Both the position numbers and the translations under genes were made by a program. Below the pieces are notes generated by a model. That model was not told the DNA's origin and did not search any database. It saw only the letters and a list, made by a program, of their open reading frames with translations. Shown in pieces: positions 31,266 through 41,606 of a stretch of DNA of 64,000 nt. Positions within the stretch are counted from its first letter, which is position 1; each line of letters opens with the position of its first letter. This DNA is from Sarcina sp034439435 (GTDB lineage Bacteria > Bacillota > Clostridia > Clostridiales > Clostridiaceae): positions 558,001 through 622,000 of the forward strand of contig NZ_JAPCKJ010000001.1 in assembly GCF_034439435.1 (NCBI RefSeq), read 5' to 3'.

Positions 31266-33242
31266 TTACCTTAAACTTCTACTGATTTTTTCTTTTTTTA
31301 ACTTTGTTTCAATTTTTTCCTTTAATAACAAAGCCTCTTCTTTTGAAGGATAGACATATTGAAAACTTAAATCCATATTTATTGACTTTAAAGCATCTTC
31401 TAATTTTTCCGTAATAAACTGTGAATTAGCTAAATAGTACCAATATATAGACGATGTTGGATTTTTATCTACTAATCCACTATAATATTTAACTAAATTC
31501 TCAAAATATTTTTCATAGAGATCTCTTGCTTTTATTAAATTATTATTTTTAACACTATATATTTCTAATTTATATGCCTCTCCACTATCCCTACTCCAAA
31601 TAATCACTTCAAAAATACCATCATCGTTAATATCTTCTACATATAAATCATTAAATGGCTTATCTAATGTTAGATAATTATATATACCATATTTATCTTG
31701 AGAATATATATCTAAAGTTTTCCATATATCTGAAAGCTCCCACACCACTATAATGTATCTATTTTTATCCTCTAGAGGTGCTATAATTATTTTATTTACA
31801 TTATAACCATGTCCTTTTAGAATTTCTAATAATCCCCATTCACCCTTAATTTCTTCAAGAATAATTAAATATAATCCTTTAGCATATCTATATCCTGCAA
31901 TAATTTCCTTATTTCCATCATTATTTATATCAACCTCATTAGCAAATAATATTTCACTATCCTTATTTATAAATCTTTTTACTATTTCCACTAAATCTAG
32001 CCTTTTTATCTTTGTATCAATTATAACTTCTCCCTTATTATCGCCATAGTACCCCTCTAATAAAACTCCATGTATATTTTCCTTTTTTATTTCATCAATT
32101 GATATTACTTTTTCCAAAAATATATTTTCCTGATATTCTTCTCCGTTAAATTTTGCTATTCTATACCCATCTTCTATCCCCAATCCTGAAATATATAATA
32201 TTAAGTCTTTATATCCATTAGTTTTTTTATTTGAAATTATTATTGGATGTGCTACACTACTAAAATTTCCTATAACTTTAAATTCTCCATTATCCTCTTT
32301 TAAAACCAAAGCCTTGCACCCATTAATATTACAAAAATACCAATCTTTTAAATATATGAATATTTCATTAGTTCCATCATCATTTAAATCCACATTATAT
32401 CTCACATATTTGAAGTTATCTTTTTCAAAATTTAATTCCTTTTTTATAACTTCCTTTATTTTAGGATCCTCTTCAGAAATTCCAGTTAATATATTAAAGC
32501 AACCTTCTTCTATACAAATCTCCTTATTTCTATAATTCTGATTTATAAAATTTCCCTTTAAATTAACAGTTTGGTCTACTAATTTAAACTCCTTATCTCT
32601 ATAACTAATTACACTTTGAACCAAACATATAATATCTGTATCAGACTGCCCTAATATTTTTTGTAATACACTTATGCTTGCAACTCCATTTCCCATTGGG
32701 TAAAAAGGATAACATTCCCACACTCTACTTATATTAGCTTTTTCTCTTCCAGGTTTAACTTTACCGGAATCATCATAAACAAAGTCTAAATAATACTTAT
32801 AATTTTCTCTTACTACAACAAAATATTTCTTATTTCTTTCATAATTTAATACTTGCAACTCATAATTATCTTTATAAAGAGCCATTACCTTATTTTCTTT
32901 ATAAAATGTATTACTATTAAAGAGTTCTACAATCTGATTATTTTCAAAAGAAAATACCTGGCACTTAACATATCCACCGAAACTTTCACCAATGTTTCTT
33001 AAAAATATTTCTTTTTTTCTACGGTCTCTAAAACTTATTAACTGAATCTCAAATTTATAATGATCTTTTTCAAGTGGAAACTCATAAATATTTCCTGTTT
33101 TCTTTTCATAAACTACTAAAAAATTATTTTGCTCACAAACTTTTCCTAAACATGATACAATATAAACCTCTTCTTCAATTCCATTACCAGTAAGATCGCC
33201 CTTATCATAATCTATGATTTTATCATATTTACTAAAATTCAT
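31266..33242 (-). CDS. VCBS/FG-GAP-type repeat protein without a signal peptide
   Basis: A 658-residue protein with four Ca-loop-like motifs D-x-[TN]-x-[ND]-G at residues 16 ('DLTGNG'), 285 ('DLNDDG'), 438 ('DINNDG') and 537 ('DINDDG'), as in the calcium loops of VCBS/FG-GAP beta-propellers. Each is followed by [EN]E[IV] strands ('NEIFIYL', 'KEIIAGYR'). The last 70 residues are helical and TPR-like ('SIYWYYLANSQFITEKLEDALKSIN' region). There is no signal peptide, anchor or membrane helix, which is unusual for such repeats. The start ATG 33242 lies after GGAGG, preferred to an ATG 12 nt earlier. It is divergent from a membrane-anchored protein gene. No clear terminator is seen downstream. Confidence 0.65.
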   Translation of the reverse strand: MNFSKYDKIIDYDKGDLTGNGIEEEVYIVSCLGKVCEQNNFLVVYEKKTGNIYEFPLEKDHYKFEIQLISFRDRRKKEIFLRNIGESFGGYVKCQVFSFENNQIVELFNSNTFYKENKVMALYKDNYELQVLNYERNKKYFVVVRENYKYYLDFVYDDSGKVKPGREKANISRVWECYPFYPMGNGVASISVLQKILGQSDTDIICLVQSVISYRDKEFKLVDQTVNLKGNFINQNYRNKEICIEEGCFNILTGISEEDPKIKEVIKKELNFEKDNFKYVRYNVDLNDDGTNEIFIYLKDWYFCNINGCKALVLKEDNGEFKVIGNFSSVAHPIIISNKKTNGYKDLILYISGLGIEDGYRIAKFNGEEYQENIFLEKVISIDEIKKENIHGVLLEGYYGDNKGEVIIDTKIKRLDLVEIVKRFINKDSEILFANEVDINNDGNKEIIAGYRYAKGLYLIILEEIKGEWGLLEILKGHGYNVNKIIIAPLEDKNRYIIVVWELSDIWKTLDIYSQDKYGIYNYLTLDKPFNDLYVEDINDDGIFEVIIWSRDSGEAYKLEIYSVKNNNLIKARDLYEKYFENLVKYYSGLVDKNPTSSIYWYYLANSQFITEKLEDALKSINMDLSFQYVYPSKEEALLLKEKIETKLKKEKISRSLR

Positions 33243-33385
33243 AATAACCTCCATAGATATCTACACTATAATAATAGTTTATCTTAAGTGTTCTTATCTG
33301 TTACTTCATATAAAAATAAGTGAAATTCAACTCAATTTAGTTTATAATTGAATTAATAAAACCTTATAGATTGGAGATAAGTTTC

Positions 33386-34051
33386 ATGACTAAAAATAAA
33401 AAGAGGCTTTTAATAGTTTCGTTATCATTATTAATTCTTATAATAGCATCTTTTATAGGTGTAAAAATAGTTTATAATTCCTACTTTGCTCCTAAAGTAG
33501 CCGTAACTCCAATAGATTCTACCATAGAGCTTGATAATTGGAATTTGATAAAAAAGTTTCTTCCTAATAATGTAGATTTTTCCTTAAAAGAAATAAATGT
33601 TGAATCAACGACTGAATTCTCCGATTCTGAACTAACAGATTTATTTATATTAGCTTTAAGAGAAGAACCTAATGCAATAAAACAACTTACTGGATTAAAA
33701 GTAGATATAGAAAATAATGATATTAATGTATATATAGATGTAAATTATAAAAATATCCCTTTCCAAGGCAAACTTACCTTCACAGCTCAAAGTAATGATG
33801 GTAAAGGAATATTTCATTATAAAGAAGGAAAAATTGGATTTATAGATATTCCTAAAGATGCTATTTTTGAAAATCTAAAAGACAATTCCTTACTTTCCTT
33901 TGATAAAAATAATGGAGATATCATCCTTTCTTTTAAGGACATAATAAAATATCTTCAGATAAAATCTATAACAGTTGAAAATGATAAAATAATAATTGTA
34001 TTTAATGGAGCAGTGCCTTTATTTAGTGCAATTTTTCCAAATGTGAATTAA
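33386..34051 (+). CDS. Membrane-anchored extracytoplasmic protein, DUF2140-like
   Basis: A protein of about 221 residues with one N-terminal membrane helix (about 8-28) and an extracytoplasmic domain of alternating strands. The layout and 'GAVPLFSAIFPN' end recall YpmS/DUF2140 lipid-binding-like proteins, but the match is weak. The start is ATG 33386 after TTGGAGATAAG; the longer frame begins at a TTG inside the ribosome site. It is monocistronic, with a strong terminator, and lies before the FUSC-type transporter. Confidence 0.5.
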   Translation: MTKNKKRLLIVSLSLLILIIASFIGVKIVYNSYFAPKVAVTPIDSTIELDNWNLIKKFLPNNVDFSLKEINVESTTEFSDSELTDLFILALREEPNAIKQLTGLKVDIENNDINVYIDVNYKNIPFQGKLTFTAQSNDGKGIFHYKEGKIGFIDIPKDAIFENLKDNSLLSFDKNNGDIILSFKDIIKYLQIKSITVENDKIIIVFNGAVPLFSAIFPNVN

Positions 34052-34053
34052 TA

Positions 34054-34090
34054 AAAAAAGTTCTAACTTTAAAATAGTTAGAGCTTTTTT
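34054..34090 (+). terminator. Terminator of the membrane-anchored protein gene
   Basis: A 15-bp stem with one G-U pair (34054-34068 with 34076-34090) that ends in TTTTTT. Confidence 0.88.
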
Positions 34091-34160
34091 ATTGTTTAAA
34101 CATAAATTTATATATTAAGTGGAATAATAAATTTACTATATATTTATTTTAGGTGATTAT

Positions 34161-36086
34161 ATGATTGATAAAGCTATTAAAAAATTCAACTTAGATATAG
34201 ACTCAATGAAACGTGAAGGTTCTATTGCTTTTTTAACATTTTTAATCTCTTGGATATTTTTTGGAATTAATAATGCAATATTAGCCTATCCCATAGCATT
34301 AACTTCATCAATTCTTTTGAAAGAAAATTTCAAAATAAATCCTGTAGAAAAAACTATTCAACTTATATTTATATATTCATCTTTAGTTATTTTATCCTTT
34401 TTAGCTTCAAGCAACTTCATATTAGGAATTATAATTAATTTTTTCACTATATTTTTCATTGCTTATAAATTTTCAGTCAGCTATACTCCTTTACTTTATA
34501 AGCCATTCTTAATGTTATATATATTTACTTATTTCTATAGAATAGATTTTCAAAGCCTTCCAAAAAGATTATTATCTATGCTGTTTGGTTTTAGCTTAAT
34601 AATAATATTTCACTTATTTATAAATAAATTGAGCTATAAATCCCTAATAAAAGAAAGCATAAGCAAATCAATCCTTTTATTAGACGGTCAAATTGATAAC
34701 ATTCTTTCAAAAAATTATAATTTAGACTTGCAAAAATCTATTTCTAAAGAAATGAACAATATCTGTTATAATCTTTATACAACTAGAAGAAGAAAAACAT
34801 TAACCAATAACCTAGGTAGCATTCAATTTAAAATATATATAATATTAGAGAACTTAAATTTAGATCTGGCTAATTTAAGCATTCTTTATTATAAGATGAA
34901 CTATAACAGCCCAATAATAAAATCTTTTTTAAAAGAATTAAAGAGATCTTTATTAATTATAAAATCATATTTAAATGATGAAATCTCTTATTATGAAATA
35001 GATAAACAACTTGATAAATTAAATAGATTTCATGAAAATTTACCAGATCAATTTACATTTATTCATGATATATCTACTTCAGTTAATAATCTTTATTTAT
35101 ACCTAGCTGATATGAATACTCTTGAAGAAACTGAAGGATATAAATCCTATACGCCTTGGAAAAACACTGATAAAAATCAATTTAAATTTAAAGATTCATT
35201 ACATTTTGGAACAATCAAATTTAACTTTGCCTTAAGAATTTCATTGACATTAACCATTGTCTTATTGCTTAGCTCTTTATTTAATCTTGCTAAAATGAGT
35301 TGGCTTGGAATTACAATAATGTCCATAATGCAGCCTTATTATGAGGAAACATTAAACAAAAGTAAAGATAGATTTAAAGGAAACCTCTTGGCAATTATTC
35401 TTATAACCATTATTTTAAACTTATTTCAAAGTCAAGCAGTTTATATCATTGTTTTAAGTACAAGTTTATATTTAACCTATGCTTTCAAAAGTTATTATAA
35501 ACTATCATTATTTACTGCTATATCAGCTATTTGTATGGCTTCTTTAAGCTATGAAGTAAATAATTTGGCATTTTTTAGAGTTTTCTATTTAGTTTTAGGT
35601 ATAGTAATAACTTTTTTAGCTAATAAATTTTTATTTCCTTATAAACTAGATCATGGAATTAAAGAGTTAAGTTTCAAGCTAATGAGATATTTAAATATCT
35701 TAGCTGAGGAATTAATAAAAAATCCTTCTAAAAATGAAGAAGGAATAATAAATTTAACCATCCATATAAATCTTATGTGTAATAAGCTTTCTCTTAGAAA
35801 TATTCAAAAAGATAATGCTAATATTTCTAGATTAATTTCATTAACTCAAAATTTAACAGCATCTTTAACCTATTACACATTACTAAAAAAAGACTTAGGA
35901 TTAGTATGTGAAGTCAACAAAGACGAGTTAATAAAATTTCAAAACCAATTACAAAATTTACTTAAAGAAAAGGCTTCTTTAATAGATATAATAACCCTTT
36001 TAAATAACACACTTGATTCTCTCATAAATTGTCCTTATCTAAGAAAAATAAACTATACTCCATCTTCTAATGGTTTAATATTATAA
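34161..36086 (+). CDS. FUSC family (aromatic acid exporter-like) membrane protein
   Basis: A 641-residue protein with two clusters of membrane helices (about 20-160 and 355-490), separated and followed by helical cytoplasmic parts, the two-half layout of FUSC/ArAE transporters. Typical is the repeat-like 'WLGITIMSIMQPYYEETLNKSKDRFKGN' region at the second cluster (the 'GTxxG' area; shown here as 'MSIMQPYYEET' and 'KDRFKGNLLAI'). Such proteins export aromatic acids or act in envelope stress; the substrate is unknown. It starts at ATG 34161 after TTAGGTGA and has its own terminator. Confidence 0.75.
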   Translation: MIDKAIKKFNLDIDSMKREGSIAFLTFLISWIFFGINNAILAYPIALTSSILLKENFKINPVEKTIQLIFIYSSLVILSFLASSNFILGIIINFFTIFFIAYKFSVSYTPLLYKPFLMLYIFTYFYRIDFQSLPKRLLSMLFGFSLIIIFHLFINKLSYKSLIKESISKSILLLDGQIDNILSKNYNLDLQKSISKEMNNICYNLYTTRRRKTLTNNLGSIQFKIYIILENLNLDLANLSILYYKMNYNSPIIKSFLKELKRSLLIIKSYLNDEISYYEIDKQLDKLNRFHENLPDQFTFIHDISTSVNNLYLYLADMNTLEETEGYKSYTPWKNTDKNQFKFKDSLHFGTIKFNFALRISLTLTIVLLLSSLFNLAKMSWLGITIMSIMQPYYEETLNKSKDRFKGNLLAIILITIILNLFQSQAVYIIVLSTSLYLTYAFKSYYKLSLFTAISAICMASLSYEVNNLAFFRVFYLVLGIVITFLANKFLFPYKLDHGIKELSFKLMRYLNILAEELIKNPSKNEEGIINLTIHINLMCNKLSLRNIQKDNANISRLISLTQNLTASLTYYTLLKKDLGLVCEVNKDELIKFQNQLQNLLKEKASLIDIITLLNNTLDSLINCPYLRKINYTPSSNGLIL

Positions 36087-36104
36087 TTTATATTCTCAAT
36101 AATA

Positions 36105-36140
36105 ATAAAAGCTATATGAAAATCTTCATATAGCTTTTAT
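36105..36140. terminator. Bidirectional terminator between the FUSC and SNF2 genes
   Basis: A perfect 16-bp stem (36105-36120 with 36125-36140) with loop AATC between convergent genes. Confidence 0.9.
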
Positions 36141-36146
36141 TTAAAT

Positions 36147-39100
36147 TTACACTAAATAATCTACTTTAAATAAATTCATTACCTCTTCTTCACTTAATGT
36201 GTTAAAGGCATTTCCTACTGATAGCTCTCCTTCTTCAATAACCTTAGAAATTAAAGTCTTTTTCTCTTCTTGAAGAGCTATTACTTTTTCTTCAATAGTT
36301 CCCTTGGCTATTAGTTTTATAACTTCTACCACATTCTTTTGCCCTATTCTGTGTGCTCTATCTGTAGCTTGTTCTTCTACAGCAGGGTTCCACCAAGGAT
36401 CAAAATGAATTACAATATCTGCTGAAGTTAGGTTTAACCCAGTTCCTCCTGCTTTTAAACTTATTAAAAACACTGAGTTTTCACCCTTATTAAAATCATT
36501 AACCATATTAACTCTCTTTTTAGGTGAAACACTTCCATCTAAATAGCTAAAAGAAATTTTTTCATCTTCAAGTCTTCTACTTATATTCTTTAAGACAGAG
36601 GTAAATTGTGAAAAAACAAGTATCTTATGTCCTCCTTCTATTCCCTGATTTAATATTTCTATTAAAGCCTCTATTTTCGCACTTTCTCCCACATAATCAT
36701 TTATTGTTACAGCTGGATCTAAGGCTAACTGTCTAAGTTTAGTTATATAAGATAATATTTCTATCTTGCTTTTATTGAATTCCTCTGCATCTTGTTTCTT
36801 CTCCATAATTGATAAAGCATTGTTAGCATATATGGAATATACTTTTTTCTGCTCTTCACCTAAGTCAACTAACTGCATCTTTTCAATCTTATCTGGTAAT
36901 TCTTTTATAACATCTTTCTTTTTTCTTCTTAATATAAATGGTTTTATAAGAGCATGTATTTCCTCTAAAACTTCTTTACTTTCATTTAATTTCTTATAAT
37001 ATCTAACGGTAAATCTCTTTCTATCATAAAGATATCCTGGCATTATAAAATCAAAAATTGACCAAAGTTCCATAAGAGAATTCTCCATAGGAGTTCCAGT
37101 TAAAGCAAATTTATATTCAGCATTCACTTCTTTAACCGCTTCTGAATTTTGAGAATCTGGATTTTTAATTGCTTGTGCCTCATCAATAAAACAATAATCA
37201 AAATTTATTTTTTTATATTCCTCTAAGTCTCTCTTTAGTAGATTATAAGTAGTTATAATAACATCTTTATTGCTTATATCTTCTAAAATTTCTTCTCTTT
37301 TATCCTTACTTTCATTCAATACTTCTACAACTAAATTAGGTGCAAACTTTGTAAACTCCTCTTTCCAGTTATATATCAATGAAGTTGGAGCAACTATTAG
37401 TGTTTTCTTTCCCTTATTAGAAAGGATAAATGTAATGGCTTGAAGAGTTTTACCAAGTCCCATTTCATCTCCAAGTATTCCCCCTAACCCTAGATGTTCT
37501 AAAGTTTTGAGCCAATTATATCCAAACTTTTGATATTCTCTAAGTTCGGCATTAAGTTCCTTTGGAACCTCAAAAGAAAGTTTGTTTATATTTTTAAATT
37601 TACTTTTTATTTCATTTAATTTCTTTTTCCCCTTTATATATCTAATTCCTTGTTCTTCTATGTAGTTGGCTATAAATAAAGCTCTGTTATTACTAACCTC
37701 TAAACTATTATTATTTAAAGAATCTATATCAAGTGAATCCACAAGTTTTAAAAACTGTTTTAATTCTAACTCTTCTAAATCAAGGAATTCTCCACTTTTA
37801 AGCTTATAGAATTTTAAATTATCTCTAAAGGCTTTAAGTATTCCTTTTGTTTCTTCACTAGGTATATCCCCTATTTTAAAATCGAACTCAAAGTAATTAT
37901 ATCTTCCTGGTTTAATATCTCCCTTTATACCTTTACTTCCTAAGCTTTTGATTCCCTTAAAGTTTTCAGAATAGTAAACTTCTCCATACTCTTGCAATTT
38001 ACATATATCATGTTTAAAAAAGCTAAATATGTATTCATCTCCTAAGTAGAAATAAAACTTTTTATTTATCTCCTCAAAACTAAATCTTTCAATTAAAGCA
38101 AGAACTTCTTTTTCTTTTTTTATATCTCTATAAATTATTTTTTCCTTACAATCATCAAATATATTAAATTCATAAGCTCCGTATTTTACTTTTAAAGTTA
38201 AAGTTATTTCTTTTCCTTCTTTATCAAAATAAAAGTTAAATTTTACTGGCTCTAGCACCGTCTTATTCATTATATTTTTTGAAAGGAATACATTATCAGT
38301 TAAATCTCTTAAAGAAGGAATTAGCTTTCTAAAGACTCTTTCTTCCTCATATTTATCAATATTAATAATCTTTCCCTCTGAAAAAACATCTAAATAGTTT
38401 TTTATCTTATAGCAAAACTCTTTTTTAGGAATATATATATTAGTTCCATATAGAAAAACGTCAGCTCTATCTCCTAAAACCTTAGGCATACCATTTGGAG
38501 AACTTAATTCAAAATTATTTTTTGAATCTTTTAAAGAAAAATCTATTGGTACCTCTTCAAAAAGTACTTCTCCCTCGACTGCTCTATAAAAGAATCCTTC
38601 ATTTAAATAAACTCTGTGATTTTTTATTATACAAAAAAAATCTCTTACTAAATAATTAGGTATTTTTATACTTTTGCCATCTATAAATGTATCTCTATTT
38701 CTTAAAAAGCTTTTTATTGGTTTTTCTATTTCTTTTAAAGTCTCTATAAACTCTATTAATTCCTTATCCTTAGGACTTAACCTCTGCTCCCTTATGTCAA
38801 AAGTAAAAACCTTACTGTATCTAATAGGTATTTTATTATAATATGATACTAAGAACTGCTCAATATCTTTTAATATATAAAGCTTATTTGAACTCATTGA
38901 TTTAGTTCCTATTTTAAATTCAGCTAATATACTATTGCTCCACTCATTTTTATTTATATATACCTCTATTTTCAGTTCTTCCTTCTCCATTTCTTCTTGA
39001 AGAATTAAGTCTAAAATTTTATTTTCACTCTTTTTGCAAAATAAGTTTTTATTTTCTTTAAATTCTTTCTTATTAGCTAAATCACCTAAAGCTTTATAAA

Positions 39101-39401
39101 AAGTTGCTACTAAATGCTTACAACAGTAATTTTCCTTACTAAATTCATGCTTTTCATAATCAGTACAAGTGCAATATGTTGATAATATCCCCTTCGTTCT
39201 AATATCTATCTCTAATTTAGTATTATATTTACTAAATAATTGCTCTGAAATTACTATTCCATTAACAGCTATTAGCTCTTGCTCATCCTCTATTTTTATG
39301 GATTCTACTAGATCATTATTAATAACTCTTTGCCCTTTGTTATAATTTCTTCCTGTAGTTTCTTCCTTAAATCTCTGTAACAATAAATCTTCAACTAACA
39401 T
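36147..39401 (-). CDS. SNF2-type helicase with SWIM zinc finger
   Basis: A protein of about 1084 residues with an N-terminal SWIM zinc motif CxC...CxH ('TYCTCTDY' and 'YCCKHLV', about residues 75-95), a long middle region with a SNF2 N-terminal-associated domain, and a C-terminal SNF2 ATPase: 'GDEMGLGKTL' (Walker A), 'DEAQAIKN' (DExx box), 'LTGTPMEN', 'KAGGTGLNLT' and 'QATDRAHRIGQ'. Bacterial members (RapA-like or YwqA-like) remodel nucleic acid complexes; the partner is unknown. The start ATG 39401 is behind AGAGGAG; the upstream ATG at 39428 has no ribosome site. It stands alone. Confidence 0.9.
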   Translation of the reverse strand: MLVEDLLLQRFKEETTGRNYNKGQRVINNDLVESIKIEDEQELIAVNGIVISEQLFSKYNTKLEIDIRTKGILSTYCTCTDYEKHEFSKENYCCKHLVATFYKALGDLANKKEFKENKNLFCKKSENKILDLILQEEMEKEELKIEVYINKNEWSNSILAEFKIGTKSMSSNKLYILKDIEQFLVSYYNKIPIRYSKVFTFDIREQRLSPKDKELIEFIETLKEIEKPIKSFLRNRDTFIDGKSIKIPNYLVRDFFCIIKNHRVYLNEGFFYRAVEGEVLFEEVPIDFSLKDSKNNFELSSPNGMPKVLGDRADVFLYGTNIYIPKKEFCYKIKNYLDVFSEGKIINIDKYEEERVFRKLIPSLRDLTDNVFLSKNIMNKTVLEPVKFNFYFDKEGKEITLTLKVKYGAYEFNIFDDCKEKIIYRDIKKEKEVLALIERFSFEEINKKFYFYLGDEYIFSFFKHDICKLQEYGEVYYSENFKGIKSLGSKGIKGDIKPGRYNYFEFDFKIGDIPSEETKGILKAFRDNLKFYKLKSGEFLDLEELELKQFLKLVDSLDIDSLNNNSLEVSNNRALFIANYIEEQGIRYIKGKKKLNEIKSKFKNINKLSFEVPKELNAELREYQKFGYNWLKTLEHLGLGGILGDEMGLGKTLQAITFILSNKGKKTLIVAPTSLIYNWKEEFTKFAPNLVVEVLNESKDKREEILEDISNKDVIITTYNLLKRDLEEYKKINFDYCFIDEAQAIKNPDSQNSEAVKEVNAEYKFALTGTPMENSLMELWSIFDFIMPGYLYDRKRFTVRYYKKLNESKEVLEEIHALIKPFILRRKKKDVIKELPDKIEKMQLVDLGEEQKKVYSIYANNALSIMEKKQDAEEFNKSKIEILSYITKLRQLALDPAVTINDYVGESAKIEALIEILNQGIEGGHKILVFSQFTSVLKNISRRLEDEKISFSYLDGSVSPKKRVNMVNDFNKGENSVFLISLKAGGTGLNLTSADIVIHFDPWWNPAVEEQATDRAHRIGQKNVVEVIKLIAKGTIEEKVIALQEEKKTLISKVIEEGELSVGNAFNTLSEEEVMNLFKVDYLV

Positions 39402-39558
39402 AGTTACTCCTCTATTTACGTGCTTCATATCTTCTCATTATAACATAAAGTTATTTTTACTGAAAAATTAACTGAACTTTACTTTTTTATATTAAATTTA
39501 TTTTTTTGTAGTTTTCACTCTAAAATCTCCCAATTTTAAAAATTCTGAAAGACAAAAC

Positions 39559-39595
39559 AAAAATATCAGATGTAGTATTTACATCTGATATTTTT
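39559..39595 (-). terminator. Terminator of the rbs operon
   Basis: A perfect 16-bp stem (39559-39574 with 39580-39595) with a 5-nt loop, then TTTTTGTTTTG on the minus strand, 7 nt after rbsR. Confidence 0.92.
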
Positions 39596-39601
39596 ATATG
39601 A

Positions 39602-40603
39602 TTATTCTACTGTTCCTCTTTCTACTAAAGAGGGTTCCAAATTTATTATTTTGCTCTTTAAAGATTTGTTATTTACTAAATCCATAAGCAACTTACATGA
39701 ATATTCTCCAATTTTATAAATAGGTTGTGCTATAGTAGTTAATTCTGGCTCCATATAAGAACATATATTGATATTATCATATCCTAAAATACTTATATCC
39801 TCAGGTATTTTGTAGCCGTTTCTTATTAAATATTTCATACCTCCAATTGCCATAACATCACTACTATAAAATATTGCGTCAACTTTATTATTATTTTTGA
39901 CTATTCTTTCTGTAGCTTTTATTCCGCCTTCCATAGAAAAATCTTCCTCTTCTATTAAAGCTTCACTAAATATTCCTAAATTTTTTGCTGTGTTTTTGAA
40001 ACTTTCTAGTCTCAATTTAGCTATTTCTAAGTTAGATTTACCTGTAACAAAAGCAATTTTCTCTTTTCCTTTGTTAACTAAGTAATTAACCCCTAATTCA
40101 ACACCTTTTTTGTTATCACAAAATACTCCATTTACATTTTTTTCATCTGAAATTATTCTATCTATCATTACAAAAGGAATTTTATTATTTTTTAGAATTT
40201 TAATCCATTCTTTACCTTCTCCACAAGCTGCTATTATTACACCGTCTACCAACTTACTTATTAAGAGCTTTAAATATTCCTCTTCCTTCTTTTTTTCATT
40301 AAGAGTATTGCATAAAATAATGCTATAGCCATGCTTTTCACTTTCAATTTCTATGGCTTTTGCCATTTCTGAGAAGAATGGGTTTTGGATATCTGGTATT
40401 ATCATACCTAAAGTATAGCTCTTTTTAGTACTTAAACTTCTTGCTAATGAATTTGGTATGTAATTCATATCTTTCGCTGCTTTAAATATTCTTTCTCTAG
40501 TCTCTTTAGAAACATTTATTTCTTTATTATTTAGAACCATTGATACAGTAGTCTTTGATACATTTACTGCTTTAGCTATGTCTAATAATGTAGTTTTTCC
40601 CAT
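39602..40603 (-). CDS. rbsR: Ribose operon repressor RbsR (LacI family)
   Basis: A 333-residue LacI-family regulator: helix-turn-helix at 4-25 ('TLLDIAKAVNVSKTTVSMV'), hinge helix 'NSLARSLS' (about 52-59), then a periplasmic-binding-like domain with the ligand-pocket 'MIIPDIQNPFF'. It is the last gene of the ribose operon, 76 nt after rbsB, so it is probably co-transcribed and autoregulated. Its operators are likely the LacI-type sites around the rbsK promoter. The ligand should be ribose or ribose phosphate by context, not shown directly. The start ATG 40603 follows AGAGGTG. Confidence 0.85.
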   Translation of the reverse strand: MGKTTLLDIAKAVNVSKTTVSMVLNNKEINVSKETRERIFKAAKDMNYIPNSLARSLSTKKSYTLGMIIPDIQNPFFSEMAKAIEIESEKHGYSIILCNTLNEKKKEEEYLKLLISKLVDGVIIAACGEGKEWIKILKNNKIPFVMIDRIISDEKNVNGVFCDNKKGVELGVNYLVNKGKEKIAFVTGKSNLEIAKLRLESFKNTAKNLGIFSEALIEEEDFSMEGGIKATERIVKNNNKVDAIFYSSDVMAIGGMKYLIRNGYKIPEDISILGYDNINICSYMEPELTTIAQPIYKIGEYSCKLLMDLVNNKSLKSKIINLEPSLVERGTVE

Positions 40604-40679
40604 TTTATCGCAACACCTCTTGTCCGCTTCGTTTTATAACAACAGTAATTATACCATATTATCCCTAGCTGTACCCTAA

Positions 40680-41585
40680 TTATTTAGTATAGACCTTAAG
40701 ATCTGCCGCTATTTTATCCTTAACACTTTCACCATGATATATTTTATTTGCTAAATCTACACCTAGTGCTCCAATTAAATCTGGTTGTTGTGCTATTGTT
40801 GCTGTCATTTCACTTGCATCTATAGAATCTTTGGCATCATCATTCCCATCAAAGCCTATTACCATTGCATTTAATCCACTAGCTTTAATGGCCTTAACAG
40901 CTCCTAAAGCCATTTCATCATTGTGAGCAAATACAACTTGTATATTAGGATTTGCTTGAATTATATTTTCCATAACTTGAAGTCCCTTTTGTCTATCAAA
41001 GTCTGCTGCTTGTATTGAAACAAAGTTGAATTTATCATTTTTGTCCATTATATTATGGAATCCTTCTCCCCTATCTCTAGTAGCTGATGCTCCTGGAATA
41101 CCTTGTATCTCAACTACATTTATTGGACCCTTTTCATCTTTAAACTTATCTAATACATACTCAGCAGCCATCTCTCCACCTTTTATATTATCTGAAGCTA
41201 TGTGACTTGTTATCTTTCCTCCATTAGCTTGTCTATCTAATGTTATAACTGGAATATTACTTTTATTTGCAACCTCAACTGTTTTAACTACAGCATCACT
41301 ATCTGTAGGATTTATTAATAGTGCAACAACACCTAATTGTACTAAATCCTCTACATTAGCTCTTTCTTTCGCTGGATCATTTTGAGAATCTAAGACTACT
41401 AAATCATAACCTAACTTTTCTGCCTCTTTTTCTGCTCCATCTTTCATATTTACGAAGAATGGGTTATTAAGAGTTGATACAACCATACCTATTTTAGGCT
41501 TATTATCCCTTGAACATCCCATAAATGAAGTCATAAGCATCATGAGTATTAACCCAACTGAGAATATTTTTTTATTTATACGCAT
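40680..41585 (-). CDS. rbsB: Ribose ABC transporter substrate-binding lipoprotein RbsB
   Basis: A 302-residue lipoprotein: signal with lipobox 'SFMGC' and the lipidated Cys24, then a type I periplasmic-binding fold ('IGMVVSTLNNPFFVNMKDGA' region, 'NPTDSDAV', 'VITLDRQANGG', 'VFAHNDEMALGA', 'IGFDGNDDA'). The 'DRQAN' and 'FDGN' segments line the ribose pocket in RbsB homologues. It delivers ribose to RbsC. The start ATG 41585 is behind AGAGGTGAG; a GTG 9 nt earlier overlaps that site. It lies 21 nt after rbsC. Confidence 0.93.
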   Translation of the reverse strand: MRINKKIFSVGLILMMLMTSFMGCSRDNKPKIGMVVSTLNNPFFVNMKDGAEKEAEKLGYDLVVLDSQNDPAKERANVEDLVQLGVVALLINPTDSDAVVKTVEVANKSNIPVITLDRQANGGKITSHIASDNIKGGEMAAEYVLDKFKDEKGPINVVEIQGIPGASATRDRGEGFHNIMDKNDKFNFVSIQAADFDRQKGLQVMENIIQANPNIQVVFAHNDEMALGAVKAIKASGLNAMVIGFDGNDDAKDSIDASEMTATIAQQPDLIGALGVDLANKIYHGESVKDKIAADLKVYTK

Positions 41586-41606
41586 AAAACTCACCTCTTA
41601 AGCTTC

